Shown here: one piece after another, positions 13,401 to 25,532 of the stretch | Numbering within the stretch: position 1 is the stretch's first letter | How the letters are laid out: every line of letters starts with the position of its first letter | Source: Antedon mediterranea | Lineage: Eukaryota; Echinodermata; Crinoidea; Comatulida; Antedonidae | NCBI RefSeq assembly: GCF_964355755.1 | Contig: NC_092671.1 | Span: 21,542,001-21,606,000 of the forward strand | Length of the DNA: 64,000 nucleotides | Direction of reading: 5' to 3' | Translations under genes and position numbers: made by a program | Notes under the pieces: model-generated | Told to the model about the DNA's origin: nothing | Databases searched by the model: none | What the model saw: the letters and a program-made list of their open reading frames with translations, nothing else

Positions 13401-16039
13401 TGTTAACATAAAAACACCAAAATGTTTAGAATAGCTTCAAATCGCATTTGGAGACGTTTTAGACCATTTTGTGATTTTCGAAAAAACTTGTTAACATAAA
13501 AACACCAAAGTGCTTAGAATACCTTCAAATCGCATTTGGAGACGTTTTAGACCATTTTGTGATTTTCCAAAAAACTTGTTAACATAAAAACATCAAAGTG
13601 TACAGAATAGCTTCAAATCGCATTTGGAGACGTTTTAGACCATTTTGTGATTTTCGAAAAAACTTGTTAACATAAAAACACCAAAGTGCTTAGAATAGCT
13701 TCAAATCGCATTAGGAGACGTTTTAGACCATTTTGTGATTTTCGAAAAAACTTGTTAACATAAAAACACCAAAGTGCTTAGAATAGCTTCAAATCGCATT
13801 TGGAGACGTTTTAGACCATTTTGTGATTTTCGAAAAAACTTGTTAACATAAAAACACCAAAATGTTTAGAATAGCTTCAAATCACATTTGGAGACGTTTT
13901 AGACCATTTTGTGATTTTCGAAAAAACTTGTTAACACAAAAACACCAAAGTGATTAGAATAGCTTCAAATCGCATTTGGAGACGTTTTAGACCAATTTGT
14001 GCATTTCGATGAAACTTGGTTACGCAAAAACATCAAAGTGCTTAAAATCACATTATAAACCGTTTTAGACCATTTTGAGCATATCGATAACACTTTTCAC
14101 ACAAAAACATCAAAGAGCACAATATAGCTTAATATCTTATTTAAAAACGTTTTAGACCATTTTGAGCATTTCGACAAAACTTTTTCACACAAAACACCAA
14201 AGTGCTTAGAATAGCTTCAAATCGCATTTGGAGACGTTTTAGACCATTTTGTGATTTTCGAAAAAACTTTTTAACATAAAAACACCAAACTGCTAAGAAT
14301 AGCTTCAAATCGCATATGGAGACAATTTAGACCATTTTGTGATTTTCGAAAAAACTTGTTAACATAAAAACACCAAAGTGCTTAGAATACCTTCAAATCG
14401 CATTTGGAGACATTTTAGACCATTTTGTGATTTTCGAAAAAACTTGTTAACATAAAAACATCAAAGTGCTAAGAATAGCTTCCAATCGCATTTGTAGACG
14501 TTTTAGACCATTTTGTGATTTTCGAAAACAACTTGTTAACATAAAAACACCAAAGTGCTTAGAATAGCTTCAAATCGCATTTGGAGACGTTTTAGACCAT
14601 TTTGTGATTTTCGAAAAAACTTGTTAACATAAAAACATCAAAGTGCTAAGAATAGCTTCAAATCGAATTTGGAGACATTTTAGACCAATTAGTGATTTTC
14701 GAAAAAACTTGGTTACACAAAAACATCAAAGTGGTTAAAATCACATTATAAACCGTTTTAGACCATTTTGAGCATTTCGATAACACTTTTCACACAAAAA
14801 CATCAAAGTGCTTAGAATAGCTTCAAATCGCATTTGGAGACGTTTTAGACCATTTTGTGATTTTCGAAAAAAACTTTTTAACATAAAAACACCAAACTGC
14901 TAAGAATAGCTTCAAATCGCATATGGAGACAATTTAGACCATTTTGTGATTTTCGAAAAAACTTGTTAACATAAAAACACCAAAGTGCTTAGAATACCTT
15001 CAAATCGCATTTGGAGACATTTTAGACCATTTTGTGATTTTCGAAAAAACTTGTTAACATAAAAACATCAAAGTGCTAAGAATAGCTTCCAATCGCATTT
15101 GGAGACGTTTTAGACCATTTTGTGATTTTCGAAAAAACTTGTTAACATAAAAACACCAAAGTGATTAGAATAGCTTCAAATCGCATTTGGAGACGTTTTA
15201 GACCATTTTGTGCATTTCGATGAAACTTGGTTACGCAAAAACATCAAAGTGCTTAAAATCACATTATAAACCGTTTTAGACCATTTTGAGCATATCGATA
15301 ACACTTTTTACACAAAACACCAAAGTGCTTAGAATAGCTTCAAATCGCATTTGGAGACGTTTTAGACCATTTTGTGATTTTCGACAAAACTTTTTCACAC
15401 AAAACACCAAAGTGCTTAGAATACCTTCAAATCGCATTTGGAGACGTTTTAGACCATTTTGTGATTTTCGAAAAAACTTGTTAACATAAAAACATCAAAG
15501 TGTACAGAATAGCTTCAAATCGCATTTGGAGACGTTTTAGACCATTTTGTGATTTTCGAAAAAACTTGTTAACATAAAAACACCAAAGTGCTTAGAATAG
15601 CTTCAAATCGCATTTGGAGACGTTTTAGACCATTTTGTGATTTTCGAAAAAACTTGTTAACATAAAAACACCAAAGTGCTTAGAATAGCTTCAAATCGCA
15701 TTAGGAGACGTTTTAGACCATTTTGTGATTTTCGAAAAAACTTCTTAACATAAAAACACCAAAGTGCTTAGAATAGCTTCAAATCGCATTTGGAGACGTT
15801 TTAGACCATTTTGTGATTTTCGAAAAAACTTGTTAACATAAAAAAAACAAAGTTCTTAAAATAGCTTCAAATCGCATTTGGAGACGTTTTAGACCATTTT
15901 GTGATTTTCGAAAAAACCTGTTAACATAAAAACACCAAAGTGTTTAGAAAAGCTTCAAATCGCATTTGGAGACGTTTTAGACCATTTTGGGATTTTCGAA
16001 AAAACTTGTTAACATAAAAACACCAAAGTGCTTAGAATA

Positions 16040-16050
16040 TGGCCGAGCGG
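16040..16050 (+). promoter_or_regulatory. Pol III A box of SINE copy 1
   Basis: TGGCCGAGCGG fits the type 2 Pol III A-box consensus TRGCNNAGYGG at every position. Pol III normally starts about 10-20 bp upstream of the A box, which here lies in satellite sequence because the SINE 5' end is missing. Whether it is active cannot be told from sequence. Confidence 0.75.
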
Positions 16051-16105
16051 TTAAGGCAGGGGCGCCGTTTATCGTACCTAAAGAGCCAACAACAACATCG
16101 GCAAG

Positions 16106-16116
16106 GGTTCGAGGCC
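16106..16116 (+). promoter_or_regulatory. Pol III B box of SINE copy 1
   Basis: GGTTCGAGGCC matches the B-box consensus GGTTCGANTCC except for G in place of T at the ninth base. Its 66-bp spacing from the A box is on the long side and compatible with descent from a tRNA with a long variable arm (Ser or Leu). Confidence 0.7.
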
Positions 16117-16291
16117 GACTCGCTCCTAGTTCTGGTGGTGGAACAAGTCTTCTCGGATAAGGACTATAAACCGTAGGTCCAGTGTACACAGTTATAACAT
16201 GTGTGTACTTTAAAGAACCCAGTTCATTATTCGAAAAAGAGTAGGGGGTTACCCCGGTGAACTGGTTCACACAATAGCCTCTGTATCAGGG

Positions 16292-16341
16292 GGATTACCA
16301 CCTATCTGATAGGACAGTGATTAATTCACTATTGGTAATCC
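16292..16341 (+). other. Predicted three-way-junction fold in SINE body
   Basis: An outer 9-bp perfect stem GGATTACCA (16292-16300) with TGGTAATCC (16333-16341) encloses two smaller inverted repeats: CCTATC-T-GATAGG (16301-16313) and AGTGA-TTAAT-TCACT (16316-16330). Together they could fold as a small cloverleaf-like element in the SINE RNA. The pairing is read directly from the sequence; any role, such as recognition by a LINE reverse transcriptase, is inference. The same fold is present at 31577-31626. Confidence 0.6.
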
Positions 16342-16362
16342 TTGGCCACAGTGCCTAAAGAC

Positions 16363-16396
16363 ATAAAATAAAATAAAAATAAATAAATAAATAATA
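16363..16396 (+). repeat. SINE A/T simple-repeat tail
   Basis: ATAAAATAAAAT followed by AAAT/AATA repeats forms the 3' tail of the SINE. It blends into the AATA that may be the target-site duplication, so the exact 3' boundary is uncertain by a few bases. The same tail is at 31648-31681. Confidence 0.8.
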
Positions 16397-16419
16397 GCTT
16401 CAAATCGCATTTGGAGACG

Positions 16420-16423
16420 TTTT
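16420..16423 (+). terminator. First TTTT downstream of SINE copy 1 (possible Pol III stop)
   Basis: The SINE itself has no run of four T on the plus strand. The first is in the satellite core GACGTTTTAGACC, 24 bp after the SINE ends. A Pol III transcript, if made, would probably stop here or at one of the further T-runs in the same monomer, giving a short satellite extension. Confidence 0.35.
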
Positions 16424-18468
16424 AGACCATTTTGTAATTTTCAAAAAAACTTGTTAACATAAAAACACCAAAGTTCTTAGAATAGCTTCAAATCGCATTT
16501 GGAGACGTTTTAGACCATTTTGTGCATTTCGATGAAACTTGGTTACACAAAAACATCAAAGTGCTTAAAATCACATTATAAACCGTTTTAGACCATTTGA
16601 GCATTTCGATAACACTTTTCACACAAAAACATCAAAGTTCACAATATAGCTTAATATCCTATTTAAAAACGTTTTAGACCATTTTGAGCATTTCGACAAA
16701 ACTTTTTCACACAAAACACCAAAGTGCTTAGAATACCTTCAAATCGCATTTGGAGACGTTTTAGACAATTTTGTGATTTTCGAAAAAACTTGTTAACATA
16801 AAAACACCAAAGTTTACAGAATAGCTTCAAATCGCATTTGGAGACGTTTTAGACAATTTTGTGATTTTCGAAAAAACTTGTTAACATAAAAACACCAAAG
16901 TGCTTAGAATAGCTTCAAATCGCATTGGGAGACGTTTTAGACCATTTTGTGATTTTCGAAAAAACTTGTTAACATAAAAACACCAAAGTGCTTAGAATAG
17001 CTTCAAATCGCATTTGGAGACGTTTTAGACCATTTTGTGATTTTCGAAAAAACTTGTTAACATAAAAACGCCAAAGTTCTTAAAATAGCTTCAAATCGCA
17101 TTTGGAGACGTTTTAGACCATTTTGTGATTTTCGAAAAAACTTGTTAACATAAAAACACCAAAGTGTTTAGAAAAGCTTCAAATCGCATTTGGAGACGTT
17201 TTAGACCATTTTGGGATTTTTGAAAAAACTTGTTAACATAAAAACACCAAAGTGCTTAGAATAGCTTCAAATCGCATTTGGAGACGTTTTAGACCATTTT
17301 GTAATTTTCAAAAAAACTTGTTAACATAAAAACACCAAAGTTCTTAGAATAGCTTCAAATCGCATTTGGAGACGTTTTAGACCATTTTGTGCATTTCGAT
17401 AAAACTTGGTTACACAAAAACATCAAAGTGCTTAAAATCACGTTATAAACCGTTTTAGACCATTTGAGCATTTCGATAACACTTTTCACACAAAAACATC
17501 AAAGGGCACAATATAGCTTAATATCCTATTTAAAAACGTTTTAGACCATTTTGAGCATTTCGACAAAACTTTTTCACACAAAACACCAAAGTGCTTAGAA
17601 TACCTTCAAATCGCATTTGGAGACGTTTTAGACAATTTTGTGATTTTCGAAAAAACTTAACATAAAAACATCAAAGTTTACAGAATAGCTTCAAATCGCT
17701 TTTGGAGACGTTTTAGACAATTTTGTGATTTTCGAAAAAACTTGTTAACATAAAAACACCAAAGTGCTTAGAATAGCTTCAAATCGCATTGGGAGACGTT
17801 TTAGACCATTTTGTGATTTTCGAAAAAACTTGTTAACATAAAAACATCAAAGTGTACAGAATAGCTTCAAATCGCATTTGGAGACGTTTTAGACCATTTT
17901 GTGATTTTCGAAAAAACTTGTTAACATAAAAACACCAAAGTGCTTAGAATAGCTTCAAATCGCATTTGGAGACGTTTTAAACCATTTTGTGATTTTCGAA
18001 AAAACTTGTTAACATAAAAACACCAAAATGTTTAGAATAGCTTCAAATCGCATTTGGAGACGTTTTAGACCATTTTGTGATTTTCGAAAAAACTTGTTAA
18101 CACAAAAACACCAAAGTGATTAGAATAGCTTCAAATCGCATTTGGAGACGTTTTAGACCATTTTGTGATTTTCGAAAAAACTTGTTAACATAAAAACACC
18201 AAAGTGATTAGAATAGCTTCAAATCGCATTTGGAGACGTTTTAGACCATTTTGTGCATTTCGATGAAACTTGGTTACGCAAAAACATCAAAGTGCTTAAA
18301 ATCACATTATAAACCGTTTTAGACCATTTTGAGCATATCGATAACACTTTTTACACAAAACACCAAAGTGCTTAGAATAGCTTCAAATCGCATTTGGAGA
18401 CGTTTTAGACCATTTTGTGATTTTCGACAAAACTTTTTCACACAAAACACCAAAGTGCTTAGAATACC

Positions 18469-20603
18469 TTCAAATCGCATTTGGAGACGTTTTAGACCAT
18501 TTTGTGATTTTCGAAAAAACTTGTTAACATAAAAACATCAAAATGTTTAGAATAGCTTCAAATCACATTTGGAGACGTTTTAGACCATTTTGTGATTTTC
18601 GAAAAAACTTGTTAACACAAAAACACCAAAGTGATTAGAATAGCTTCAAATCGCATTTGGAGACGTTTTAGACCAATTTGTGCATTTCGATGAAACTTGG
18701 TTACGCAAAAACATCAAAGTGCTTAAAATCACATTATAAACCGTTTTAGACCATTTTGAGCATATCGATAACACTTTTCACACAAAAACATCAAAGAGCA
18801 CAATATAGCTTAATATCTTATTTAAAAACGTTTTAGACCATTTTGAGCATTTCGACAAAACTTTTTCACACAAAACACCAAAGTGCTTAGAATAGCTTCA
18901 AATCGCATTTGGAGACGTTTTAGACCATTTTGTGATTTTCGAAAAAACTTGTTAACATAAAAACATCAAAGTGCTAAGAATAGCTTCAAATCGCATTTGG
19001 AGACATTTTAGACCAATTAGTGATTTTCGAAAAAACTTGGTTACACAAAAACATCAAAGTGGTTAAAATCACATTATAAACCGTTTTAGACCATTTTGAG
19101 CATTTCGATAACACTTTTCACACAAAAACATCAAAGTGCTTAGAATAGCTTCAAATCGCATTTGGAGACGTTTTAGACCATTTTGTGATTTTCGAAAAAA
19201 ACTTTTTAACATAAAAACACCAAACTTCTAAGAATAGCTTCAAATCGCATATGGAGACAATTTAGACCATTTTGTGATTTTCGAAAAAACTTGTTAACAT
19301 AAAAACACCAAAGTGCTAAGAATAGCTTCAAATCGCATATGGAGACAATTTAGACCATTTTGTGATTTTCGAAAAAACTTGTTAACATAAAAACACCAAA
19401 GTGCTTAGAATACCTTCAAATCGCATTTGGAGACGTTTAAGACCATTTTGTGATTTTCGAAAAAACTTGTTAACATAAAAACACCAAAGTGCTTAGAATA
19501 GCTTCAAATCGCATTTGGAGACGTTTTAGACCAATTTGTGATTTTCGAAAAAACTTGGTTACACAAAAACATCAAAGTGGATAAAAGCACATTATAAACC
19601 GTTTTAGACCATTTTGAGCATTTCGATAACACATTTCACACAAAAACATCAAAGAGCACAAAATAGCTTAATATCGTATTTAAAAACGTTTTAAACCATT
19701 TTGAGCATTTCGACAAAACTTTTTCACACAAAACACCAAAGTGTTTAGAAAAGCTTCAAATCGCATTTGGAGACGTTTTAGACCATTTTGGGATTTTCGA
19801 AAAAACTTGTTAACATAAAAACACCAAAGTGCTTAGAATAGCTTCAAATCGCATTTGAAGACGTTTTAGACCATTTTGTAATTTTCGAAAAAACTTGTTA
19901 ACATAAAAACACCAAAATGTTTAGAATAGCTTCAAATCGCATTTGGAGACGTTTTAGACCATTTTGTGATTTTCGAAAAAACTTGTTAACACAAAAACAC
20001 CAAAGTGATTAGAATAGCTTCAAATCGCATTTGGAGACGTTTTAGACCATTTTGTGATTTTCGAAAAAACTTGTTAACATAAAAACACCAAAGTGATTAG
20101 AATAGCTTCAAATCGCATTTGGAGACGTTTTAGACCATTTTGTGCATTTCGATGAAACTTGGTTACGCAAAAACATCAAAGTAATAATCACATTATAAAC
20201 AGTTTTAGACCATTTTGAGCATATCGATAAAACTTTTTACACAAAACACCAAAGTGCTTAGAATAGCTTCAAATCGCATTTGGAGACGTTTTAGACCATT
20301 TTGTGATTTTCGACAAAACTTTTTCACACAAAACACCAAAGTGCTTAGAATACCTTCAAATCGCATTTGGAGACGTTTTAGACCATTTTGTGATTTTCGA
20401 AAAAACTTGTTAACATAAAAACATCAAAGTGTACAGATTAGCTTCAAATCGCATTTGGAGACGTTTTAGACCATTTTGTGATTTTCGAAAAAACTTGTTA
20501 ACATAAAAACACCAAAGTGCTCAGAATAGCTTCAAATCGCATTAGGAGACGTTTTAGACCATTTTGTTATTTTCGAAAAAACTTGTTAACATAAAAACAC
20601 CAA
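18469..20603 (+). repeat. Third copy of the first 2.1 kb of the window
   Basis: Bases 1 to about 2,130 match here with offset 18,468, and match again at 33,754-35,884. The three copies share the AGTAATAATCAC type B/C junction and the GTGTACAGATTAGC variant. Confidence 0.87.
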
Positions 20604-23600
20604 AATGTTTAGAATAGCTTCAAATCGCATTTGGAAACGTTTTAGACCATTTTGTGATTTTCGAAAAAACTTGTTAACATAAAAACACCAAAGTGCTTAG
20701 AATACCTTCAAATCGCATTTGGAGACGTTTTAGACCATTTTGTGATTTTCCAAAAAACTTGTTAACATAAAAACATCAAAGTGTACAGAATAGCTTCAAA
20801 TCGCATTTGGAGACGTTTTAGACCATTTTGTGATTTTCGAAAAAACTTGTTAACATAAAAACACCAAAGTGCTTAGAATAGCTTCAAATCGCATTAGGAG
20901 ACGTTTTAGACCATTTTGTGATTTTCGAAAAAACTTGTTAACATAAAAACACCAAAGTGCTTAGAATAGCTTCAAATCGCATTTGGAGACGTTTTAGACC
21001 ATTTTGTGATTTTCGAAAAAACTTGTTAACATAAAAACACCAAAATGTTTAGAATAGCTTCAAATCACATTTGGAGACGTTTTAGACCATTTTGTGATTT
21101 TCGAAAAAACTTGTTAACACAAAAACACCAAAGTGATTAGAATAGCTTCAAATCGCATTTGGAGACGTTTTAGACCAATTTGTGCATTTCGATGAAACTT
21201 GGTTACGCAAAAACATCAAAGTGCTTAAAATCACATTATAAACCGTTTTAGACCATTTTGAGCATATCGATAACACTTTTCACACAAAAACATCAAAGAG
21301 CACAATATAGCTTAATATCTTATTTAAAAACGTTTTAGACCATTTTGAGCATTTCGACAAAACTTTTTCACACAAAACACCAAAGTGCTTAGAATAGCTT
21401 CAAATCGCATTTGGAGACGTTTTAGACCATTTTGTGATTTTCGAAAAAACTTTTTCACACAAAACACCAAAGTGCTTAGAATACCTTCAAATCGCATTTG
21501 GAGACGTTTTAGACCATTTTGTGATTTTCGAAAAAACTTGTTAACATAAAAACATCAAAGTGTACAGAATAGCTTCAAATCGCATTTGGAGACGTTTTAG
21601 ACCATTTTGTGATTTTCGAAAAAACTTGTTAACATAAAAACACCAAAGTGCTTAGAATAGCTTCAAATCGCATTAGGAGACGTTTTAGACCATTTTGTGA
21701 TTTTCGAAAAAACTTGTTAACACAAAAACACCAAAGTGCTTAGAATAGCTTCAAATCGCATTTGGAGACGTTTTAGACCATTTTGTGATTTTCGAAAAAA
21801 CTTGTTAACATTAAAACACCAAAATGTTTAGAATAGCTTCAAATCGCATTTGGAGACGTTTTAGACCATTTTGTGATTTTCGAAAAAACTTGTTAACACA
21901 AAAACACCAAAGTGATTAGAATAGCTTCAAATCGCATTTGGAGACGTTTTAGACCATTTTGTGCATTTCGATGAAACTTGGTTACGGAAAAACATCAAAG
22001 TGCTTAAAATCACATTATAAACCGTTTTAGACCATTTTGAGCATATCGATAACACTTTTCACACAAAAACATCAAAGAGCACAATATAGCTTAATATCGT
22101 ATTTAAAAACGTTTTAGACCATTTTGAGCATTTCGACAAAACTTTTTCACACAAAACACCAAAGTGCTTAGAATAGCTTCAAATCGCATTTGGAGACGTT
22201 TTAGACCATTTTGTGATTTTCGAAAAAACTTGTTAACATAAAAACACCAAAGTGATTAGAATAGCTTCAAATCGCATTTGGAGACGTTTTAGACCATTTT
22301 GTGCATTTCGATGAAACTTGGTTACGCAAAAACATCAAAGTAATAATCACATTATAAACAGTTTTAGACCATTTTGAGCATATCGATAAAACTTTTTACA
22401 CAAAACACCAAAGTGCTTAGAATAGCTTCAAATCGCATTTGGAGACGTTTTAGACCATTTTGTGATTTTCGACAAAACTTTTTCACACAAAACACCAAAG
22501 TGCTTAGAATACCTTCAAATCGCATTTGGAGACGTTTTAGACCATTTTGTGATTTTCGAAAAAACTTGTTAACATAAAAACATCAAAGTGTACAGATTAG
22601 CTTCAAATCGCATTTGGAGACGTTTTAGACCATTTTGTGATTTTCGAAAAAACTTGTTAACATAAAAACACCAAAGTGCTTAGAATAGCTTCAAATCGCA
22701 TTAGGAGACGTTTTAGACCATTTTGTTATTTTCGAAAAAACTTGTTAACATAAAAACACCAAAATGTTTAGAATAGCTTCAAATCGCATTTGGAGACGTT
22801 TTAGACCATTTTGTGATTTTCGAAAAAACTTGTTAACATAAAAACACCAAAGTGCTTAGAATACCTTCAAATCGCATTTGGAGACGTTTTAGACCATTTT
22901 GTGATTTTCCAAAAAACTTGTTAACATAAAAACATCAAAGTGTACAGAATAGCTTCAAATCGCATTTGGAGACGTTTTAGACCATTTTGTGATTTTCGAA
23001 AAAACTTGTTAACATAAAAACACCAAAGTGCTTAGAATAGCTTCAAATCGCATTAGGAGACGTTTTAGACCATTTTGTGATTTTCGAAAAAACTTGTTAA
23101 CATAAAAACACCAAAGTGCTTAGAATAGCTTCAAATCGCATTTGGAGACGTTTTAGACCATTTTGTGATTTTCGAAAAAACTTGTTAACATAAAAACACC
23201 AAAATGTTTAGAATAGCTTCAAATCACATTTGGAGACGTTTTAGACCATTTTGTGATTTTCGAAAAAACTTGTTAACACAAAAACACCAAAGTGATTAGA
23301 ATAGCTTCAAATCGCATTTGGAGACGTTTTAGACCAATTTGTGCATTTCGATGAAACTTGGTTACGCAAAAACATCAAAGTGCTTAAAATCACATTATAA
23401 ACCGTTTTAGACCATTTTGAGCATATCGATAACACTTTTCACACAAAAACATCAAAGAGCACAATATAGCTTAATATCTTATTTAAAAACGTTTTAGACC
23501 ATTTTGAGCATTTCGACAAAACTTTTTCACACAAAACACCAAAGTGCTTAGAATAGCTTCAAATCGCATTTGGAGACGTTTTAGACCATTTTGTGATTTT

Positions 23601-24327
23601 CGAAAAAACTTTTTCACACAAAACACCAAAGTGCTTAGAATACCTTCAAATCGCATTTGGAGACGTTTTAGACCATTTTGTGATTTTCGAAAAAACTTGT
23701 TAACATAAAAACATCAAAGTGTACAGAATAGCTTCAAATCGCATTTGGAGACGTTTTAGACCATTTTGTGATTTTCGAAAAAACTTGTTAACATAAAAAC
23801 ACCAAAGTGCTTAGAATAGCTTCAAATCGCATTAGGAGACGTTTTAGACCATTTTGTGATTTTCGAAAAAACTTGTTAACACAAAAACACCAAAGTGCTT
23901 AGAATAGCTTCAAATCGCATTTGGAGACGTTTTAGACCATTTTGTGATTTTCGAAAAAACTTGTTAACATTAAAACACCAAAATGTTTAGAATAGCTTCA
24001 AATCGCATTTGGAGACGTTTTAGACCATTTTGTGATTTTCGAAAAAACTTGTTAACACAAAAACACCAAAGTGATTAGAATAGCTTCAAATCGCATTTGG
24101 AGACGTTTTAGACCATTTTGTGCATTTCGATGAAACTTGGTTACGGAAAAACATCAAAGTGCTTAAAATCACATTATAAACCGTTTTAGACCATTTTGAG
24201 CATATCGATAACACTTTTCACACAAAAACATCAAAGAGCACAATATAGCTTAATATCGTATTTAAAAACGTTTTAGACCATTTTGAGCATTTCGACAAAA
24301 CTTTTTCACACAAAACACCAAAGTGCT
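20010..24327 (+). repeat. Tandem duplication, 2159-bp unit, two copies
   Basis: About 20,010-22,168 is repeated at 22,169-24,327, about 25 monomers per unit. Hybrid-pair landmarks lie at 20,215 and 22,374, exactly 2159 bp apart. Few differences were seen: TGCTCAGAAT versus TGCTTAGAAT near 20.52/22.68 kb and TTGGAAACG versus TTGGAGACG near 20.63/22.79 kb. Similarity continues to about 24,400, then the right flank turns to a GGGCTAAG unit. Confidence 0.88.
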
Positions 24328-25532
24328 TAGAATAGCTTCAAATCGCATTTGGAGACGTTTTAGACCATTTTGTGATTTTCGAAAAAACTTGTTAACATAA
24401 AAACATCAAAGGGCTAAGAATAGCTTCAAATCGCATTTGGAGACATTTTAGACCAATTAGTGATTTTCGAAAAAACTTGGTTACACAAAAACATCAAAGT
24501 GGTTAAAATCACATTATAAACCGTTTTAGACCATTTTGAGCATTTCGATAACACTTTTTACACAAAAACATCAAAGTGCTTAGAATAGCTTCAAATCGCA
24601 TTTGGAGACGTTTTAGACCATTTTGTGATTTTCGAAAAAAACTTTTTAACATAAAAACACCAAACTGCTAAGAATAGCTTCAAATCGCATATGGAGACAA
24701 TTTAGACCATTTTGTGATTTTCGAAAAAACTTGTTAACATAAAAACACCAAAGTGCTTAGAATACCTTCAAATCGCATTTGGAGACGTTTTAGACCATTT
24801 TGTGATTTTCCAAAAAACTTGTTAACATAAAAACATCAAAGTGTACAGAATAGCTTCAAATCGCATTTGGAGACGTTTTAGACCATTTTGTGATTTTCGA
24901 AAAAACTTGTTAACATAAAAACACCAAAGTGCTTAGAATAGCTTCAAATCGCATTAGGAGACGTTTTAGACCATTTTGTGATTTTCGAAAAAACTTGTTA
25001 ACATAAAAACACCAAAGTGCTTAGAATAGCTTCAAATCGCATTTGGAGACGTTTTAGACCATTTTGTGATTTTCGAAAAAACTTGTTAACATAAAAACAC
25101 CAAAATGTTTAGAATAGCTTCAAATCACATTTGGAGACGTTTTAGACCATTTTGTGATTTTCGAAAAAACTTGTTAACACAAAAACACCAAAGTGATTAG
25201 AATAGCTTCAAATCGCATTTGGAGACGTTTTAGACCAATTTGTGCATTTCGATGAAACTTGGTTACGCAAAAACATCAAAGTGCTTAAAATCACATTATA
25301 AACCGTTTTAGACCATTTTGAGCATATCGATAACACTTTTCACACAAAAACATCAAAGAGCACAATATAGCTTAATATCTTATTTAAAAACGTTTTAGAC
25401 CATTTTGAGCATTTCGACAAAACTTTTTCACACAAAACACCAAAGTGCTTAGAATAGCTTCAAATCGCATTTGGAGACGTTTTAGACCATTTTGTGATTT
25501 TCGAAAAAACTTGTTAACATAAAAACATCAAA

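Larger units (their letters stand above)
1..16039 (+). repeat. Satellite array, first segment (80-89 bp monomers)
   Basis: This stretch is an uninterrupted run of head-to-tail AT-rich satellite monomers that all read in the same direction. Nearly every monomer contains the core GTTTTAGACCATTTTG. Most begin TTCAAATCGCATTTGGAGAC and end CACCAAAGTGCTTAGAATAGC, with variants such as CATATGGAGACAATT, CATTAGGAG and GTGTACAG that recur in fixed order. It holds no gene: the open frames present are short and are explained by monomer lengths divisible by three. The array is already inside a monomer at base 1, so its left edge is not in the window. Satellite identity is directly visible; a centromeric or heterochromatic location is inferred from array size and higher-order structure. 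Confidence 0.98.
16040..16396 (+). mobile_element. tRNA-derived SINE, copy 1
   Basis: This 357-bp non-satellite insertion has a tRNA-like head, an unrelated body and an AT-rich simple-repeat tail. The head has a perfect Pol III A box (TGGCCGAGCGG, 16040-16050) and a near-consensus B box (GGTTCGAGGCC, 16106-16116). TGGCCGAGCGGTTAAGGC is typical of tRNA-Ser or tRNA-Leu. The element starts at the A box, so the 5' half of the acceptor stem is missing, which suggests 5' truncation. The body has TTTAAAGAACCC and a GGGG-TTA-CCCC hairpin; these remind me of SINEs in molluscs and other marine invertebrates, but family assignment is a guess. There is no TTTT inside it. The tail is ATAAA/AAAT repeats. 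The flanking duplication is at most AATA (16036-16039 and 16393-16396). It is non-coding and would depend on LINE proteins supplied from elsewhere. Confidence 0.88.
15848..17935 (+). repeat. HOR-867 pair, first copy carrying the SINE
   Basis: The marker CAAAGTTCTTAAAATAGC begins at 15,848 and again at 17,072, a spacing of 1224 bp. This equals 867 bp plus the 357 bp of inserted SINE. Unit lengths are 88, 88, 88, 84, 80, 87, 88, 88, 88 and 88 bp, sum 867. Diagnostic members are the GTGTTTAGAAAAGC, TTTTGGGATTTT and GTAATTTTCAAAAAAAC units and an 80-bp type C with CCATTTGAGC. The second copy has a 3-bp deletion (AACTTAACATAA near 17.66 kb), which makes it 864 bp. Confidence 0.88.
11360..20603 (+). 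repeat. Segmental duplication of about 9.2 kb, copy 1
   Basis: The sequence from about 11.36 kb to 20.60 kb recurs at about 26.65-35.88 kb with an offset of 15,284 bp, changing to 15,285 after a one-base indel (AGAAAGC at about 12.74 kb versus AGAAAAGC). It includes the SINE and the HOR-867 pair. I noted only about five further single-base differences, for example GTGATTTT versus GTAATTTT near 11.50/26.78 kb and TAGCTTC versus TATCTTC near 19.24/34.52 kb. Edges are blurred because neighbouring monomers look alike. Confidence 0.9.

Noticed and set aside
16040-16116. Functional tRNA-Ser or tRNA-Leu gene
   Set aside because: A and B boxes are present, but the 5' acceptor strand is missing, the sequence after the B box cannot pair to complete a tRNA, and it continues into a SINE body and tail.
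16209-16250. Assignment of the SINE body to a named conserved-domain SINE family
   Set aside because: TTTAAAGAACCC and GAGTAGGGGGTTACCCC look familiar from invertebrate SINEs, but I cannot confirm a family without a repeat-library search, so no name is given.
15977-16270. 97-codon minus-strand frame, repeated at 31262-31555
   Set aside because: It crosses the SINE's tRNA-like head and body and continues into satellite sequence. The frame depends on the insertion, and both copies are the same through duplication. It is a chance frame.
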